A DNA stretch of 12,968 nucleotides from DASUBV01 sp035763085 (lineage in GTDB: Bacteria; Actinomycetota; Actinomycetes; Streptosporangiales; Streptosporangiaceae): NCBI GenBank assembly GCA_035763085.1, contig DASUBV010000199.1:1-12968 (forward strand), in the 5' to 3' direction. The translations under genes and the position numbers were made by a program. Numbering within the stretch: position 1 is the stretch's first letter; each line of letters starts with the position of its first letter. This document shows, in pieces, positions 1 to 6,827 of the stretch. A model generated the notes under the pieces. The model did no database searches and was not told where the DNA came from. It saw only the letters and a list, made by a program, of their open reading frames with translations.

Positions 1-83
1 CCAGCCGCCGCGAGCTGCTCGCAGTCCTCAGCGAGTACCGCGCAGCCGTGCATGCTCTGGTGGCGGCAAGCGGGCAGCTCTAG
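1..83 (+). CDS. 3' end of an unidentified protein gene, cut by the left window edge
   Basis: Frame 3 is open from the first base to a TAG at 81-83. It encodes the last 26 or so residues of a protein, ending ELLAVLSEYRAAVHALVA and then ASGQL. Third codon positions are mostly G or C, as in the real genes here, and the peptide has the regular hydrophobic spacing of a C-terminal helix. The gene converges on the MFS exporter gene, leaving a gap of about 70 bp. A regulator next to an exporter gene would be a common arrangement, but this tail is too short to identify any family, so no function is assigned. Confidence 0.5.
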   Translation, partial: SRRELLAVLSEYRAAVHALVAASGQL

Positions 84-116
84 GCAGTCCCGCCTGCCCG
101 CCGCGCGCAGCCGCCA
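61..116. terminator. Hairpin between convergent genes, probable bidirectional terminator
   Basis: The arms are TGGCGGC (61-67) plus GCGGGCAG (70-77), matched exactly by CTGCCCGC (94-101) plus GCCGCCA (110-116). An asymmetric internal loop separates the two stem parts and the apical loop is 16 nt. The structure spans the stop codon of the left-edge gene and lies just beyond the end of the MFS gene. No T-run follows on either strand, which is common for actinobacterial terminators. Fifteen paired bases in GC-rich DNA is notable, but termination is inferred from position and structure only. Confidence 0.45.
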
Positions 117-152
117 GGACTCGTCATCAGTGGCGGTGTACGTCGCAGCTGC

Positions 153-1349
153 TCATCCGGCCATCCGCCCGTCGATTTCCCTGAGAGGCCGGCTCAGCAG
201 GATCACGGAGATGGACAGGCCGGCAGCGCCGGCGAGAAAGGCCATGCGCAGGCCGAGGTAGCTGCCGATGAGTCCTCCTGCGAGCAGGCCGAGCGGTGCC
301 ATCCCGGCGCCGGTCAGGTAGAAGACCGACGACACGCGGGCCATCAGGCCTGCTGGCACCAGGGTCTGCCGGACCGTTGCGGCAGCGACCGTGAAGATCA
401 GCACGGGTATTCCCTGCAGGAAGAAGACCACGGCAACCAGGTACGCGCTGGTCAGGAACGCCGGGGGTGCCATCAGGACCGCGTAAATGAGCAGGGCCGG
501 CGCCAGTGTCCGGGCGACGCCCATGCGCGCGATCAGCCGACCGGAGAGCGCGCCGCCGAGTACCGCGCCTACGGAGGTCGCGGCCAGCAGGCCGCCGAAT
601 GTCACGCTGGAGCCGTGCAGGTCCTGCCTGGTGTAGAGGACGAGCACTGCCTCGGGCATCCAGCCGAAGAGGCTCCAGGCGGCCACCATCAGGGCAAGGC
701 TGCGCACCTGGCGGTCCCGCGCAACCCAGCCGGCGCCGGCTCGCAGGCCCAGCCCGAGGCGGGAGCGCGGCCGGGCACCGGACGACTGCGCTCGCGCTTG
801 CCTCTCGTGGCGGGCCAGGCTGGACAGGATGATCCCGGCAACAAGAAACGAGACCGCGTTGACCCCGAACGGCAGCCCGGCAGATTCCGCATAGAGGAAG
901 CCGCCGACGGCCGGGCCGGCCAGCCCGCCGCCGAGCTCGGTCGTGGTGGACAGCAGCCCGTTTACCCGGGGCAGCTGCCGGGCGGGAGCGATTTCCGGGA
1001 CCAGCGCCGATGAGCTGATCTCGGAGAGCATCTGGCCGGCGCCCATGAGCAGCGCCAGGACAAAAAGCTGCCACAGTGCCAGCAGATGCAGCGCGATCAG
1101 CGCGACGAGCGTGCCCAGCTGCAGTGCCCGCGCAAGATCCAGGATCACCATGAGCCTGGCACGGGACAGTCCCTCGACAAGGCCGCCAGCTGGCAGGGCG
1201 CCGGTCAGGGCCGGGACCGAGCCGGCTGCCGCCAGCGCGGCGATCGTCCTCGGGTCGCCTGTCAGGGACGCGCCGATCAGCGGGAACGCCGCCACCTGCA
1301 TGCCGTCCCCCAGGCTGGAGACTGCGTTCGCAGTAATCAGCCGCTTCAC
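153..1349 (-). CDS. MFS transporter, EntS/DUF894-like exporter family
   Basis: A 398-residue integral membrane protein with about 12 hydrophobic segments, the usual size for a major facilitator superfamily (MFS) permease. The N-terminus, with TANAVSSLGDGMQVAAFPL at about residues 7-25, matches the opening helix of the MFS subgroup that includes the enterobactin exporter EntS and many actinobacterial drug or siderophore exporters. A glycine-rich stretch around residues 140-155 (GGGLAGPAVGG) fits helix packing in such carriers. Likely role: proton-coupled efflux at the cytoplasmic membrane; substrate unknown. The start is taken as GTG at 1349-1347 because an in-frame TAG lies just upstream and the protein already begins at the first conserved helix. 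That GTG has no well-spaced Shine-Dalgarno sequence (SD) of its own (see the mini-ORF entry). The gene stands alone. Confidence 0.85.
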   Translation of the reverse strand: MKRLITANAVSSLGDGMQVAAFPLIGASLTGDPRTIAALAAAGSVPALTGALPAGGLVEGLSRARLMVILDLARALQLGTLVALIALHLLALWQLFVLALLMGAGQMLSEISSSALVPEIAPARQLPRVNGLLSTTTELGGGLAGPAVGGFLYAESAGLPFGVNAVSFLVAGIILSSLARHERQARAQSSGARPRSRLGLGLRAGAGWVARDRQVRSLALMVAAWSLFGWMPEAVLVLYTRQDLHGSSVTFGGLLAATSVGAVLGGALSGRLIARMGVARTLAPALLIYAVLMAPPAFLTSAYLVAVVFFLQGIPVLIFTVAAATVRQTLVPAGLMARVSSVFYLTGAGMAPLGLLAGGLIGSYLGLRMAFLAGAAGLSISVILLSRPLREIDGRMAG

Positions 1350-1357
1350 CAGGGCAT
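1346..1357 (-). promoter_or_regulatory. Three-codon leader ORF (ATG CCC TGG TGA) overlapping the MFS start
   Basis: The only well-placed SD ahead of the MFS gene is GGGAGA at 1371-1366. It lies 8 nt upstream of an ATG at 1357-1355 that is out of frame with the exporter. That ATG opens a frame of only Met-Pro-Trp before TGA at 1348-1346, and the TGA overlaps the exporter GTG as GTGA. Ribosomes could load at the mini-ORF and re-initiate on the GTG, giving translational coupling. Alternatives are a one-base indel that separated an original ATG start from the gene, or coincidence. Confidence 0.35.
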
Positions 1358-1482
1358 TCGTGTCGTCTCCCTGCTAAGGAGCCCTGGCGTCACTGCACGC
1401 CGGTCACCACAGGTAACAGCGTCATGGGGCCAGGGCGTGCCGGAGATGGGCTGCACAGCCAGGGATGCCAGGCGCCAGGTGA

Positions 1483-1508
1483 GCGCTGCATCGCGATCAA
1501 TGCAGCGC
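1483..1508. promoter_or_regulatory. 26-bp perfect inverted repeat upstream of the MFS gene, candidate operator or hairpin
   Basis: The arms are GCGCTGCAT (1483-1491) and ATGCAGCGC (1500-1508), nine exact pairs around an 8-nt centre. The palindrome ATCGCGAT (1490-1497) overlaps that centre. Arm length and spacing suit a dimeric regulator, and the repeat lies about 135-160 bp upstream of the exporter start. As RNA it could also fold into a stable hairpin. No regulator gene next to it is identifiable, so its role is inferred from symmetry and position. Confidence 0.4.
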
Positions 1509-1553
1509 AGGCACGCCTCGCACGAGCTACTCGTCCAAGGTCACAAGCACGGC

Positions 1554-1571
1554 CCGTCTCCGCTGAGACGG
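1554..1571. other. Short stem-loop in the MFS upstream spacer
   Basis: CCGTCTC (1554-1560) and GAGACGG (1565-1571) form a 7-bp stem with a CGCT loop. It sits about 205 bp upstream of the MFS start and about 400 bp past the thiol-lipoprotein operon. No T-rich tract follows on either strand. It could be a weak terminator for minus-strand read-through or leader structure. Confidence 0.25.
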
Positions 1572-1930
1572 ACCGCCTTCAATCTCGGAATCCCCTACGA
1601 CACCGCGCCGCCTTAACTGGAAACACGAACAACAGGTGCGGGCAACCTACTCAGCCGAGGGCGGCCCGGTCAACAGGCAAGCAGCCATCCGCGCACCAGC
1701 GGCTTTTACCGCGCCATCCACCGGACCAGCACCCGTGACGACGGTCACCTGAATTTGCCCAGAGGCGGCCATGCCGAGAGGCCCGGTGGCGAACAGATTG
1801 ATTACTTCGTGTGACTGCTGTCCATGGTGGAGTCGCGCACAAAGCCGCCGATCTGCTCGGCTCCGGGGTAACCGGCCCGGTGCCATCGGGTGGCGCATAA
1901 CAGGCCGATCTGCCATGGCCTGGGAGTAAG

Positions 1931-1950
1931 CCGCTCATGCCGATGAGCGG
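1931..1950 (-). terminator. Probable terminator of the thiol-redox lipoprotein operon
   Basis: CCGCTCAT (1931-1938) and ATGAGCGG (1943-1950) form a perfect 8-bp stem closing a 4-nt loop. It starts about 20 nt past the stop codon of the DsbD-like lipoprotein gene, where an operon terminator is expected. Only scattered T residues follow on the minus strand, so it is not a classical T-tailed terminator. Confidence 0.55.
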
Positions 1951-1969
1951 GCGTTATGGCACGAGGTGT

Positions 1970-2473
1970 CTAGGCCAGGGTGATGAGGCGGTTGCGTACT
2001 GGGGGCAGGCAGGTGGTCGCGCTGCATGCCCCATAAGTGACGACCACCTCGGCTCGTCCGTTCCCGGTCCGGCGCACGGGCACCGTAACGGTGACCGGGC
2101 CATCTGGGTAGACGGGCAGGTCCACATTCAGCTCCGCGATCTGTACGTCGATCACGGGCTTGTCTGCGGCCGGGCTGCCCGTCACACGCAGGCCGTCACG
2201 CACGCTCACGACGGTAGGGATGCCCAGGCCGTTCACGCCGCCCGGCGGCAGATGAATGCTGTATAGGTGGTATCCGGGCTTCTGCGGGCTGAACGTCACT
2301 CGCACGTGACCGGTGCCGTCCGGTTCGGTGGCCAGCACGGCCACGACGGTGACACCGCCGCCGGTCAGGCGTCCCGACGGGTCAGTTGATGGCCGGCTTA
2401 CCGTAGGTCTGGCACATCCGCCGGCCAGCAACGCGACCGTCACCGCCGCGGCCAGCAGCGCGCTGCGCGCCAT
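1970..2473 (-). CDS. Lipoprotein resembling the DsbD N-terminal (alpha) redox domain
   Basis: A 167-residue protein. Residues 1-20 form a lipoprotein-type signal (hydrophobic stretch then LLAGGC, with Cys20 the likely lipidated residue), so it should sit on the outer face of the membrane. The remainder is beta-rich. It ends in TYGACSATTCLPPVRN, where Cys150 and Cys155 (C-x4-C followed by LPP) match the redox-active cysteine loop of the DsbD N-terminal immunoglobulin-like domain, the part that passes electrons to periplasmic thiol partners. The rest of DsbD (membrane core and thioredoxin domain) is absent. The ATG overlaps the stop of the upstream thioredoxin gene as TGATG, so translation is probably coupled. 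Family assignment rests on the cysteine loop, length and context. The lipobox has Ala rather than Leu at -3. Confidence 0.7.
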   Translation of the reverse strand: MARSALLAAAVTVALLAGGCARPTVSRPSTDPSGRLTGGGVTVVAVLATEPDGTGHVRVTFSPQKPGYHLYSIHLPPGGVNGLGIPTVVSVRDGLRVTGSPAADKPVIDVQIAELNVDLPVYPDGPVTVTVPVRRTGNGRAEVVVTYGACSATTCLPPVRNRLITLA

Positions 2474-3036
2474 CAGGTTGCCGGTGCCCAGCGGTTCAGG
2501 AACGCGTTGACCTGGCGGCTATTCATGGTGCGTGCGTTTTCGAACGAGCCGTCATTAGTGGCGACGCGGATCTTGCCGCCGGGTGTCAGCACCACTAGCG
2601 CCGGTATGCCGCTGGTCTGCAGGTTCACGTACTTCGCGGCGAAGCCCAGGTTGTGGTTGAACTGGCCGACATCCACTGCCACCACATGGTAGTCGCGCTG
2701 GAGCAGCGGTTTGGTCTGCTTCGATTGAAACAACCTGTCGAGCACTTGGCAGTCGGGGCACCAATCGGCACCGAAGTCGATCAGGACCTCTTTGCGATCG
2801 GCCGCGGCCTGCGCGAGAGCCGCTTGCAGGTCGGCGGCAGGGTTTCGGGCCGGGTCGTAATGGTCCGGGATCGTCTCCGCGACAGTCGGCGGTGCAGAAG
2901 CAGCTGCGGGCGCGACGGCGCCCGCGGAACGGGAGGAAGACGCGGCAGGCGCTGCTGATGTCCCAATCTTGCCGGTGCACCCGGCCAGGAGTAGTACGAC
3001 ACTGACGGTTGCCGCGAGACCGACCTGTCGCAACAT
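2473..3036 (-). CDS. Thioredoxin-fold lipoprotein with WCPDC active site
   Basis: A 187-residue secreted lipoprotein. The signal segment is residues 4-20 with lipobox LLLAGC (Cys20). An Ala/Ser/Pro-rich tether runs to about residue 55 and a thioredoxin-like domain covers about 65-187. The redox motif is WCPDC (residues 92-96), preceded by LIDFGAD, and the conserved cis-proline is Pro145 (SGIPALVVL). This resembles DsbD C-terminal-type and Thioredoxin_7 domains that exchange thiols outside the cytoplasm. The frame extends further upstream, but the ATG at 3036 is chosen because GGAAGGA lies 7 nt before it and the signal peptide then begins at residue 1. The extension has no SD and no family character. 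It forms an operon with the DsbD-like lipoprotein, its likely partner. Possible roles are cytochrome c maturation, repair of oxidised lipoproteins or metal-thiol homeostasis. Confidence 0.82.
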   Translation of the reverse strand: MLRQVGLAATVSVVLLLAGCTGKIGTSAAPAASSSRSAGAVAPAAASAPPTVAETIPDHYDPARNPAADLQAALAQAAADRKEVLIDFGADWCPDCQVLDRLFQSKQTKPLLQRDYHVVAVDVGQFNHNLGFAAKYVNLQTSGIPALVVLTPGGKIRVATNDGSFENARTMNSRQVNAFLNRWAPAT

Positions 3037-3879
3037 GAACCGATCCTTCCCCATATGTTGATCAGGCAAGGAGAATAGCGGACAGGATGCACAAATGATA
3101 CCGTTCTTCCTTCCTGGAATGGACCATTGTGTGGTGCGGAGCTCTCCATGCAGACGTAGACGTACGGCGGGCGCGCTGACCCGCTCGCCGGTCCGCGGGA
3201 ACTCACCCGGCCTGTCGCTCCGACGCGCCTGAGTGAAGCCATCGGTCGGCGCCACCACATGCGAGGGAGACCGCTCTCAGGTGCAGTCGCGCGGAGCGAG
3301 GAGCACCGGAACCGCTTGTAGCTCTAGCAAGTCCAGGACTTCCGCCCATCACGGAGTTCGTCATGCTGGAACCGGCCGACTGCTCGCCGACGACGAAGCC
3401 TGAACACCGCGGTGCTGACCAGCCGCTCACCACCGGTGGCACTCAGAACAGATAATCTGCGCCCCTGGGTCCCGGCATCTGCAAGCCGGCCACCATGAAA
3501 ATAATCGGCGATCGGGGCAGCCTGCGGGCCAGCGACAGACGGCCAGCGAATCCGATCACTCTCTGTGATGGCCGTGGCGCCGACTTCACGACCGTCACTG
3601 GGCAGACCCAGATGGCCGTCCACACACCCGTCAGGACACGAGGATGGGGCGGCGATTTTTAGCCACCTGCGTCGCGGCGGGACCCTGCGGGCCTGCACTT
3701 GGGCACATCGGGGCAGGCAAGGAACCTGGCTGTTCGCCGGCGAGGCTAGTAGGCCCCGCCCCCGCCACGCCGCAGGACACCAGCCAAACAATCGCCGCCC
3801 CTACCGCCCATCCCGCCCATGATGTGCAGAGCAGCCAGCACGGGAGATCTGGGGCGGGCGACGCCCGCGTCAGAAGACA
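3037..3879. other. Spacer of about 840 bp with no recognisable gene
   Basis: Several frames of 60-155 codons are open here, as expected for GC-rich DNA, but none shows family motifs, a convincing SD plus start, or steady third-position bias. Fragments with slightly protein-like runs occur on the minus strand (3443-3625) and the plus strand (about 3495-3660 and 3644-3889), without a recognisable family. The stretch nearest 3036 should hold the promoter of the thioredoxin operon. TTCCAGGAA, a small palindrome, lies about 80 bp upstream of the start, but I could not place a convincing promoter. The region may be decayed sequence adjoining the frameshifted gene beyond it. Confidence 0.5.
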
Positions 3880-4539
3880 TTATCTGTGAGTTCGCAATCG
3901 GCTCACGATGATGATCAAGCAGAGCAACGATGCGGCAGTCCCGGCAAGAGCCAGGAAAAGCCAGAGCCATAGGATCTGGTCGGACCCGCCATTTCCACCG
4001 GTGTCGCTGGCGTTAACGCCAATGGCCCATGATTTCTCTATAGCCCAGGCAAGAGCACTACCGCAGGCGAGGGCCGCGACACCCAGCAGTATCACGATCG
4101 TCTTGATCTTGCCGCTAATCTGCACTATTACCTGGTCCAGTCTTCCCAGGTCGGATTGCAGCGGTCGCCGAACGGGCCGGTACCGAACGTCCCGCAGGCC
4201 CGGCCTCAGTGCCTCGGCAGAGTCCCTGCTCTATGGCCCGGACAATGTCCTTGACGGCCATCAGTGGCGCCGTGACTGCGGCATCCCAGGTCACATCATC
4301 GTGACCGACCATGATCTCGACCCGGCTGTCATGCTCGCTCCACCACACCCGGGCGCCGGCCACCGGCCGATCGCCAGCGACCCACCGCCGCCTGGCCGGG
4401 TCATCTGCTGAATGTCCCCGAGCCTGATGAAGTCCGCAGCCGAAGCCCGGACGTTCAGCTCCCACGCATCGCCCTGAAGCTTCACCAAAGCATCGGTGCT
4501 AGGCCCGATCTCAGCCGTCACGTACACCACGAGCGCCAT
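3880..4539 (-). pseudogene. Small membrane protein gene apparently broken by two compensating frameshifts
   Basis: No single frame covers this stretch, but three segments join into one plausible protein of about 215 residues. From ATG 4539 the first frame reads through LQGDAWELNVRAS to IQQMTRP near 4396, then turns Gly-rich and stops at 4291. From about 4395 to 4230 a second frame is protein-like (VWWSEHDSRVEIMVGHDDV, then MAVKDIVRAIEQ). From about 4225 the first frame resumes (LQSDLGRLDQVIVQISGKIK) and ends at 3880 with two membrane helices (KTIVILLGVAALACGSALAW; LWLWLFLALAGTAASLLCLI). A -1 and a +1 shift restore the original frame, and third-position GC is about 80% in the first two segments. 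Family unknown and start uncertain (no good SD). Alternatives: two short real genes, a 116-residue frame ending at 4115 and an 81-residue two-helix protein from GTG 4125. Confidence 0.45.
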
Positions 4540-4622
4540 GATCGCAGACCACGCCAGGAGCGGAGGCCAGAAGCCACCGGCGGCGGTCGCGGGCGGGTCG
4601 TCCTTGTGGGCGGGCTGACGGG

Positions 4623-5612
4623 TCAGGCCTGGCCTGGTTCCTGCGACAGGGCCGTCAGCGCGGCCTCGTCGAGCGGTGTTCCGGCCAGGGTGGCGGCGTA
4701 GAGCGCGGCGCCGATCACCGGCGTGAACCGGGGCGTGCGCACGTCGTAACCGGCGGGCAGGGCGCCGATGCCGGCCAGGAAGGCATCCCGCACCTGCGGC
4801 ATCGCGAATATCCCGCCGGAGTAGGACACCGGGACGACGTCGCCGGCGGTGAACCCGAGCCGCCGCTGGGTGGCGCTGACCAGCTCGGTGAGCTCGGCGG
4901 CCGCGGCAGCCAGGATGGCCTGAGCGCACCGGTCGCCGCAGGCGGCGGCCCGGCCGACCGCAGGCGCGAGGGCGGCGATCTGCTGCCGCGCCCCCTGCCA
5001 CTGCTGCAGCACCAGGCCGACGAGGTCGATGTCCGCTTCCAGCGCCAGCTCGCGGCGGAGCACGTCGTGCAGCGGGCCGCGCTCCGCCCGGCCGTCGCTC
5101 ATCTTCGTGAAGGCGCGCAGCGCCTGGATGCCGATCCAGTAGCCGGACCCCTCGTCGCCGAACAGCTCACCCCAGCCGCCGGCGCGGACGCCCGCGCCGG
5201 CGCGCCGCCCGTAGGCCATCGAGCCGGTGCCGGCGATGACATTGATGCCGTCGGCCCCAGCCAGTGATCCGGCCCAGCCGCACACCATGTCGTTGTCGCA
5301 GCGGAACCGGTCGTGCCGCAGCGCTCCGGCCGCCGCTGCGTCCAGGTGCGGGACGTCCGCGCGGATCTCGCCGTAGCCGGGCAGTCCGAAGAAGGCGAAA
5401 CGGAGGTCGCCGGGCGTGATCCCGGCCTGCGCGCAGACGGCGGGCACAGCCGCGCCGAGCACGTCGCCGACCAGGCCGACGCCGGGCGCTCCCGAGGTCA
5501 GGTAATAGGTGCTCGGAGCCTGCCGGGACGCGGCCACCCGGCCCGCGCCGGTGACGATGACCAGGTCGGTCTTCGTCCCGCCGCTGTCACAGCCCAGGAA
5601 GTAGTCCGTCAC
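4623..5612 (-). CDS. nagK: BadF/BcrAD-type N-acetylhexosamine kinase, probable GlcNAc or GalNAc kinase
   Basis: A 329-residue ASKHA-fold (actin/hexokinase-like) ATPase of the BadF/BadG/BcrA/BcrD family, whose sugar-kinase branch includes N-acetylglucosamine kinase. Visible motifs: phosphate-1 loop GCDSGGTKT (7-15), Asn107-Asp108 at the catalytic-base position, phosphate-2 loop IAGTGS (126-131), the signature GELFGDEGSGYWIG (148-161), and adenosine-side SYSGGIF (263-269) with TPVIGAALYA (298-307). Likely reaction: ATP-dependent 6-phosphorylation of a free amino sugar in the cytoplasm. The frame is open further upstream, but the GTG at 5612 is chosen because family motifs begin at residue 6 and it overlaps the agaS-like stop as GTGA, indicating coupled translation. 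It is the last gene of the operon. The downstream AgaS-type enzyme suggests the substrate could be GalNAc or galactosamine rather than GlcNAc; sequence alone does not settle this. Confidence 0.85.
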   Translation of the reverse strand: MTDYFLGCDSGGTKTDLVIVTGAGRVAASRQAPSTYYLTSGAPGVGLVGDVLGAAVPAVCAQAGITPGDLRFAFFGLPGYGEIRADVPHLDAAAAGALRHDRFRCDNDMVCGWAGSLAGADGINVIAGTGSMAYGRRAGAGVRAGGWGELFGDEGSGYWIGIQALRAFTKMSDGRAERGPLHDVLRRELALEADIDLVGLVLQQWQGARQQIAALAPAVGRAAACGDRCAQAILAAAAAELTELVSATQRRLGFTAGDVVPVSYSGGIFAMPQVRDAFLAGIGALPAGYDVRTPRFTPVIGAALYAATLAGTPLDEAALTALSQEPGQA

Positions 5613-6775
5613 GCTGGCCCGGCCAGCGGGTAGATGCCCACCCGGCGGACGACCCGGCTGAGCTCCCCGGACGGGAACGGGTTGTCCGGGGTGAGCCCGA
5701 GGTCCAGGGAGGTCAGCAGAGCGAATTCCTGGGCCAGGACGGCGTACGGCAGGGCGATCAGCGAGTCGGGCAGCTGGCTGAGGCCGCCGAGGTGCCACGC
5801 CGGCCGGCCGTCGCCGGCCTGCGCGGAGACCTCCACGACATGCTCGTCGCCGAGGGCGCGGCGCAGCTCGTCGGCGATGTCCTGGTCGTAGCGCCGGGTG
5901 TAGGGGTCGGCGGAGACGAACACGACGCCGAGCGTTCCCGGCTCCAGGATCGCCTTCGGGCCGTGCCGGAAGCCGAGCGAGGAGTCCCAGTAGCTGACGA
6001 CCTGGCCGGCGGTGAGCTCCAGCAGCTTGAGCGCGGCCTCGCGGGCCAGGCCGGTCAGCGCGCCGCTGCCCAGGTAGACCACCCGGCGGTAGCCGCGGGC
6101 GACGAGCTCAGCGAGCTGGCCGGCCCGCGCCGCGAGCAGCTGGCCGGCGGCCGCGCCGAGCCGGCTCACCTGCTCGCCGCCAGCCCCGTCCGGGTCCAGG
6201 GTCAGCTGCGCGGCCAGCAGCATGCAGGTGAAGCTGGACGTCATGGCGAAGCCGCGGTCGTTGGCCGCGGGCGGCGTGAGCACCACCAGCGAGCCGGCCC
6301 GGCCGGCCTGCGTCGTGGCCAGCTGGCCGGCGGCGTTGCAGGTGATGATCAGGTGGCGGACCGACGACAGCAGCTCGTCGGCGAGGGCGGTGGTCGCGGT
6401 GCTCTCCGGGCTGTCGCCGGAGCGGGCCAGCGAGACCAGCAGCGTCGGCACGTCCTCGCCGAAGGCCTCCCGCGGGCTGGCCACGATGTCGGTGGTCGCG
6501 ACGGCGTCGACGCGGCGGCGCAGCCGGCCGGTCAGCGCCGGGGCCAGCACCTGTCCCGCGAACGCGGAGGTGCCGGCGCCCGCGAGCACGATCCGGGCCC
6601 GCGGCTCGCTCAGCAGCGGGCGCAGGAAGGCGGCCGCTGACTCGCGGCGCAGCTGTGCCTCGGCCGCCACGAGCTCCCAGAGCCGGGGCTGCTGCCGGAT
6701 CTCGGCCGCCGTGACCGGGCCGGCGGCCGGCCCGCCCTCGGTGCCGGGGCTGCCGCCGGCGGGGTTGCTGGTCAA
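5609..6775 (-). CDS. agaS: AgaS-like SIS-domain amino-sugar-phosphate deaminase/isomerase
   Basis: A 388-residue protein with two SIS (sugar isomerase) domains, at about 60-195 and 228-365. SIS1 carries LAGAGTSAFAG (64-74) and SLARSGDSPES (115-125). SIS2 carries VYLGSGALTGLAREAALK (233-250) and FRHGPK (269-274). The N-terminal TAAEIRQQPRLW, the ANDRGFAMTSSFT stretch (171-183) and the late TPDNPFPSG (362-370) match the arrangement remembered for E. coli AgaS, which deaminates and isomerises galactosamine 6-phosphate to tagatose 6-phosphate. The full-length collinear match favours AgaS over GlmS-type proteins, which carry a glutaminase domain missing here. The start is a TTG with AAGGAG 6 nt upstream (6782-6787). 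It lies 52 nt after the GH4 gene and overlaps the kinase gene by 4 nt. Activity on GlcN-6-P rather than GalN-6-P remains possible. Confidence 0.85.
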   Translation of the reverse strand: MTSNPAGGSPGTEGGPAAGPVTAAEIRQQPRLWELVAAEAQLRRESAAAFLRPLLSEPRARIVLAGAGTSAFAGQVLAPALTGRLRRRVDAVATTDIVASPREAFGEDVPTLLVSLARSGDSPESTATTALADELLSSVRHLIITCNAAGQLATTQAGRAGSLVVLTPPAANDRGFAMTSSFTCMLLAAQLTLDPDGAGGEQVSRLGAAAGQLLAARAGQLAELVARGYRRVVYLGSGALTGLAREAALKLLELTAGQVVSYWDSSLGFRHGPKAILEPGTLGVVFVSADPYTRRYDQDIADELRRALGDEHVVEVSAQAGDGRPAWHLGGLSQLPDSLIALPYAVLAQEFALLTSLDLGLTPDNPFPSGELSRVVRRVGIYPLAGPA

Positions 6776-6827
6776 GCCGTGCTCCTTCGTAGTAGGCCGT
6801 CTGCCGGGTGATCCCGCATGCTGCAGC

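Larger units (their letters stand above)
1358..1930. other. Spacer of about 570 bp without a convincing gene, upstream of the MFS gene
   Basis: This stretch should hold the MFS promoter and leader. Short open frames occur on both strands, but their composition is unlike the flanking genes. The best is a minus-strand frame ending at 1647. Its last 55 or so residues look moderately protein-like (including QVTVVTGAGPVDGAV), but third-position GC is only about two thirds and I recognise no family, so it is not called. What can be seen are the inverted repeats listed separately and a widely spaced GCCCTGG/CCAGGGC pair at 1381-1387 and 1431-1437. No clear -10/-35 pair was found. Confidence 0.5.

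Noticed and set aside
1647..1938. Two overlapping minus-strand frames of about 90 codons before the MFS spacer
   Set aside because: Third-position GC is much lower than in neighbouring genes and no family is recognisable. One frame has a mildly protein-like C-terminal half, so it is only mentioned in the spacer entry.
3037..3258. A 74-residue N-terminal extension of the thioredoxin-fold lipoprotein
   Set aside because: It would bury the lipoprotein signal inside the protein; the ATG at 3036 has a well-spaced SD and places the signal at the N-terminus.
3324..3791. A 155-codon minus-strand frame in the gene-poor block, considered as a possible transposase remnant
   Set aside because: No DDE or other transposase motif, no terminal inverted repeats, and poor codon bias.
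3908..4411. A 167-codon open frame on the plus strand opposite the frameshifted membrane gene
   Set aside because: Its product is rich in Pro, Arg and Ser with no domain character, while the minus strand shows regular helices and coding-like composition.
4624..4636. CAGGCC/GGCCTG inverted repeat at the end of the kinase gene, considered as a terminator
   Set aside because: Only one base separates the arms, too few to form a hairpin loop, and it lies within coding sequence.
5613..5798. A 62-residue N-terminal extension of the kinase frame
   Set aside because: It overlaps the AgaS-like coding region, is Pro/Arg-rich, and precedes the first conserved kinase motif; the GTGA-coupled GTG at 5612 is a better start.
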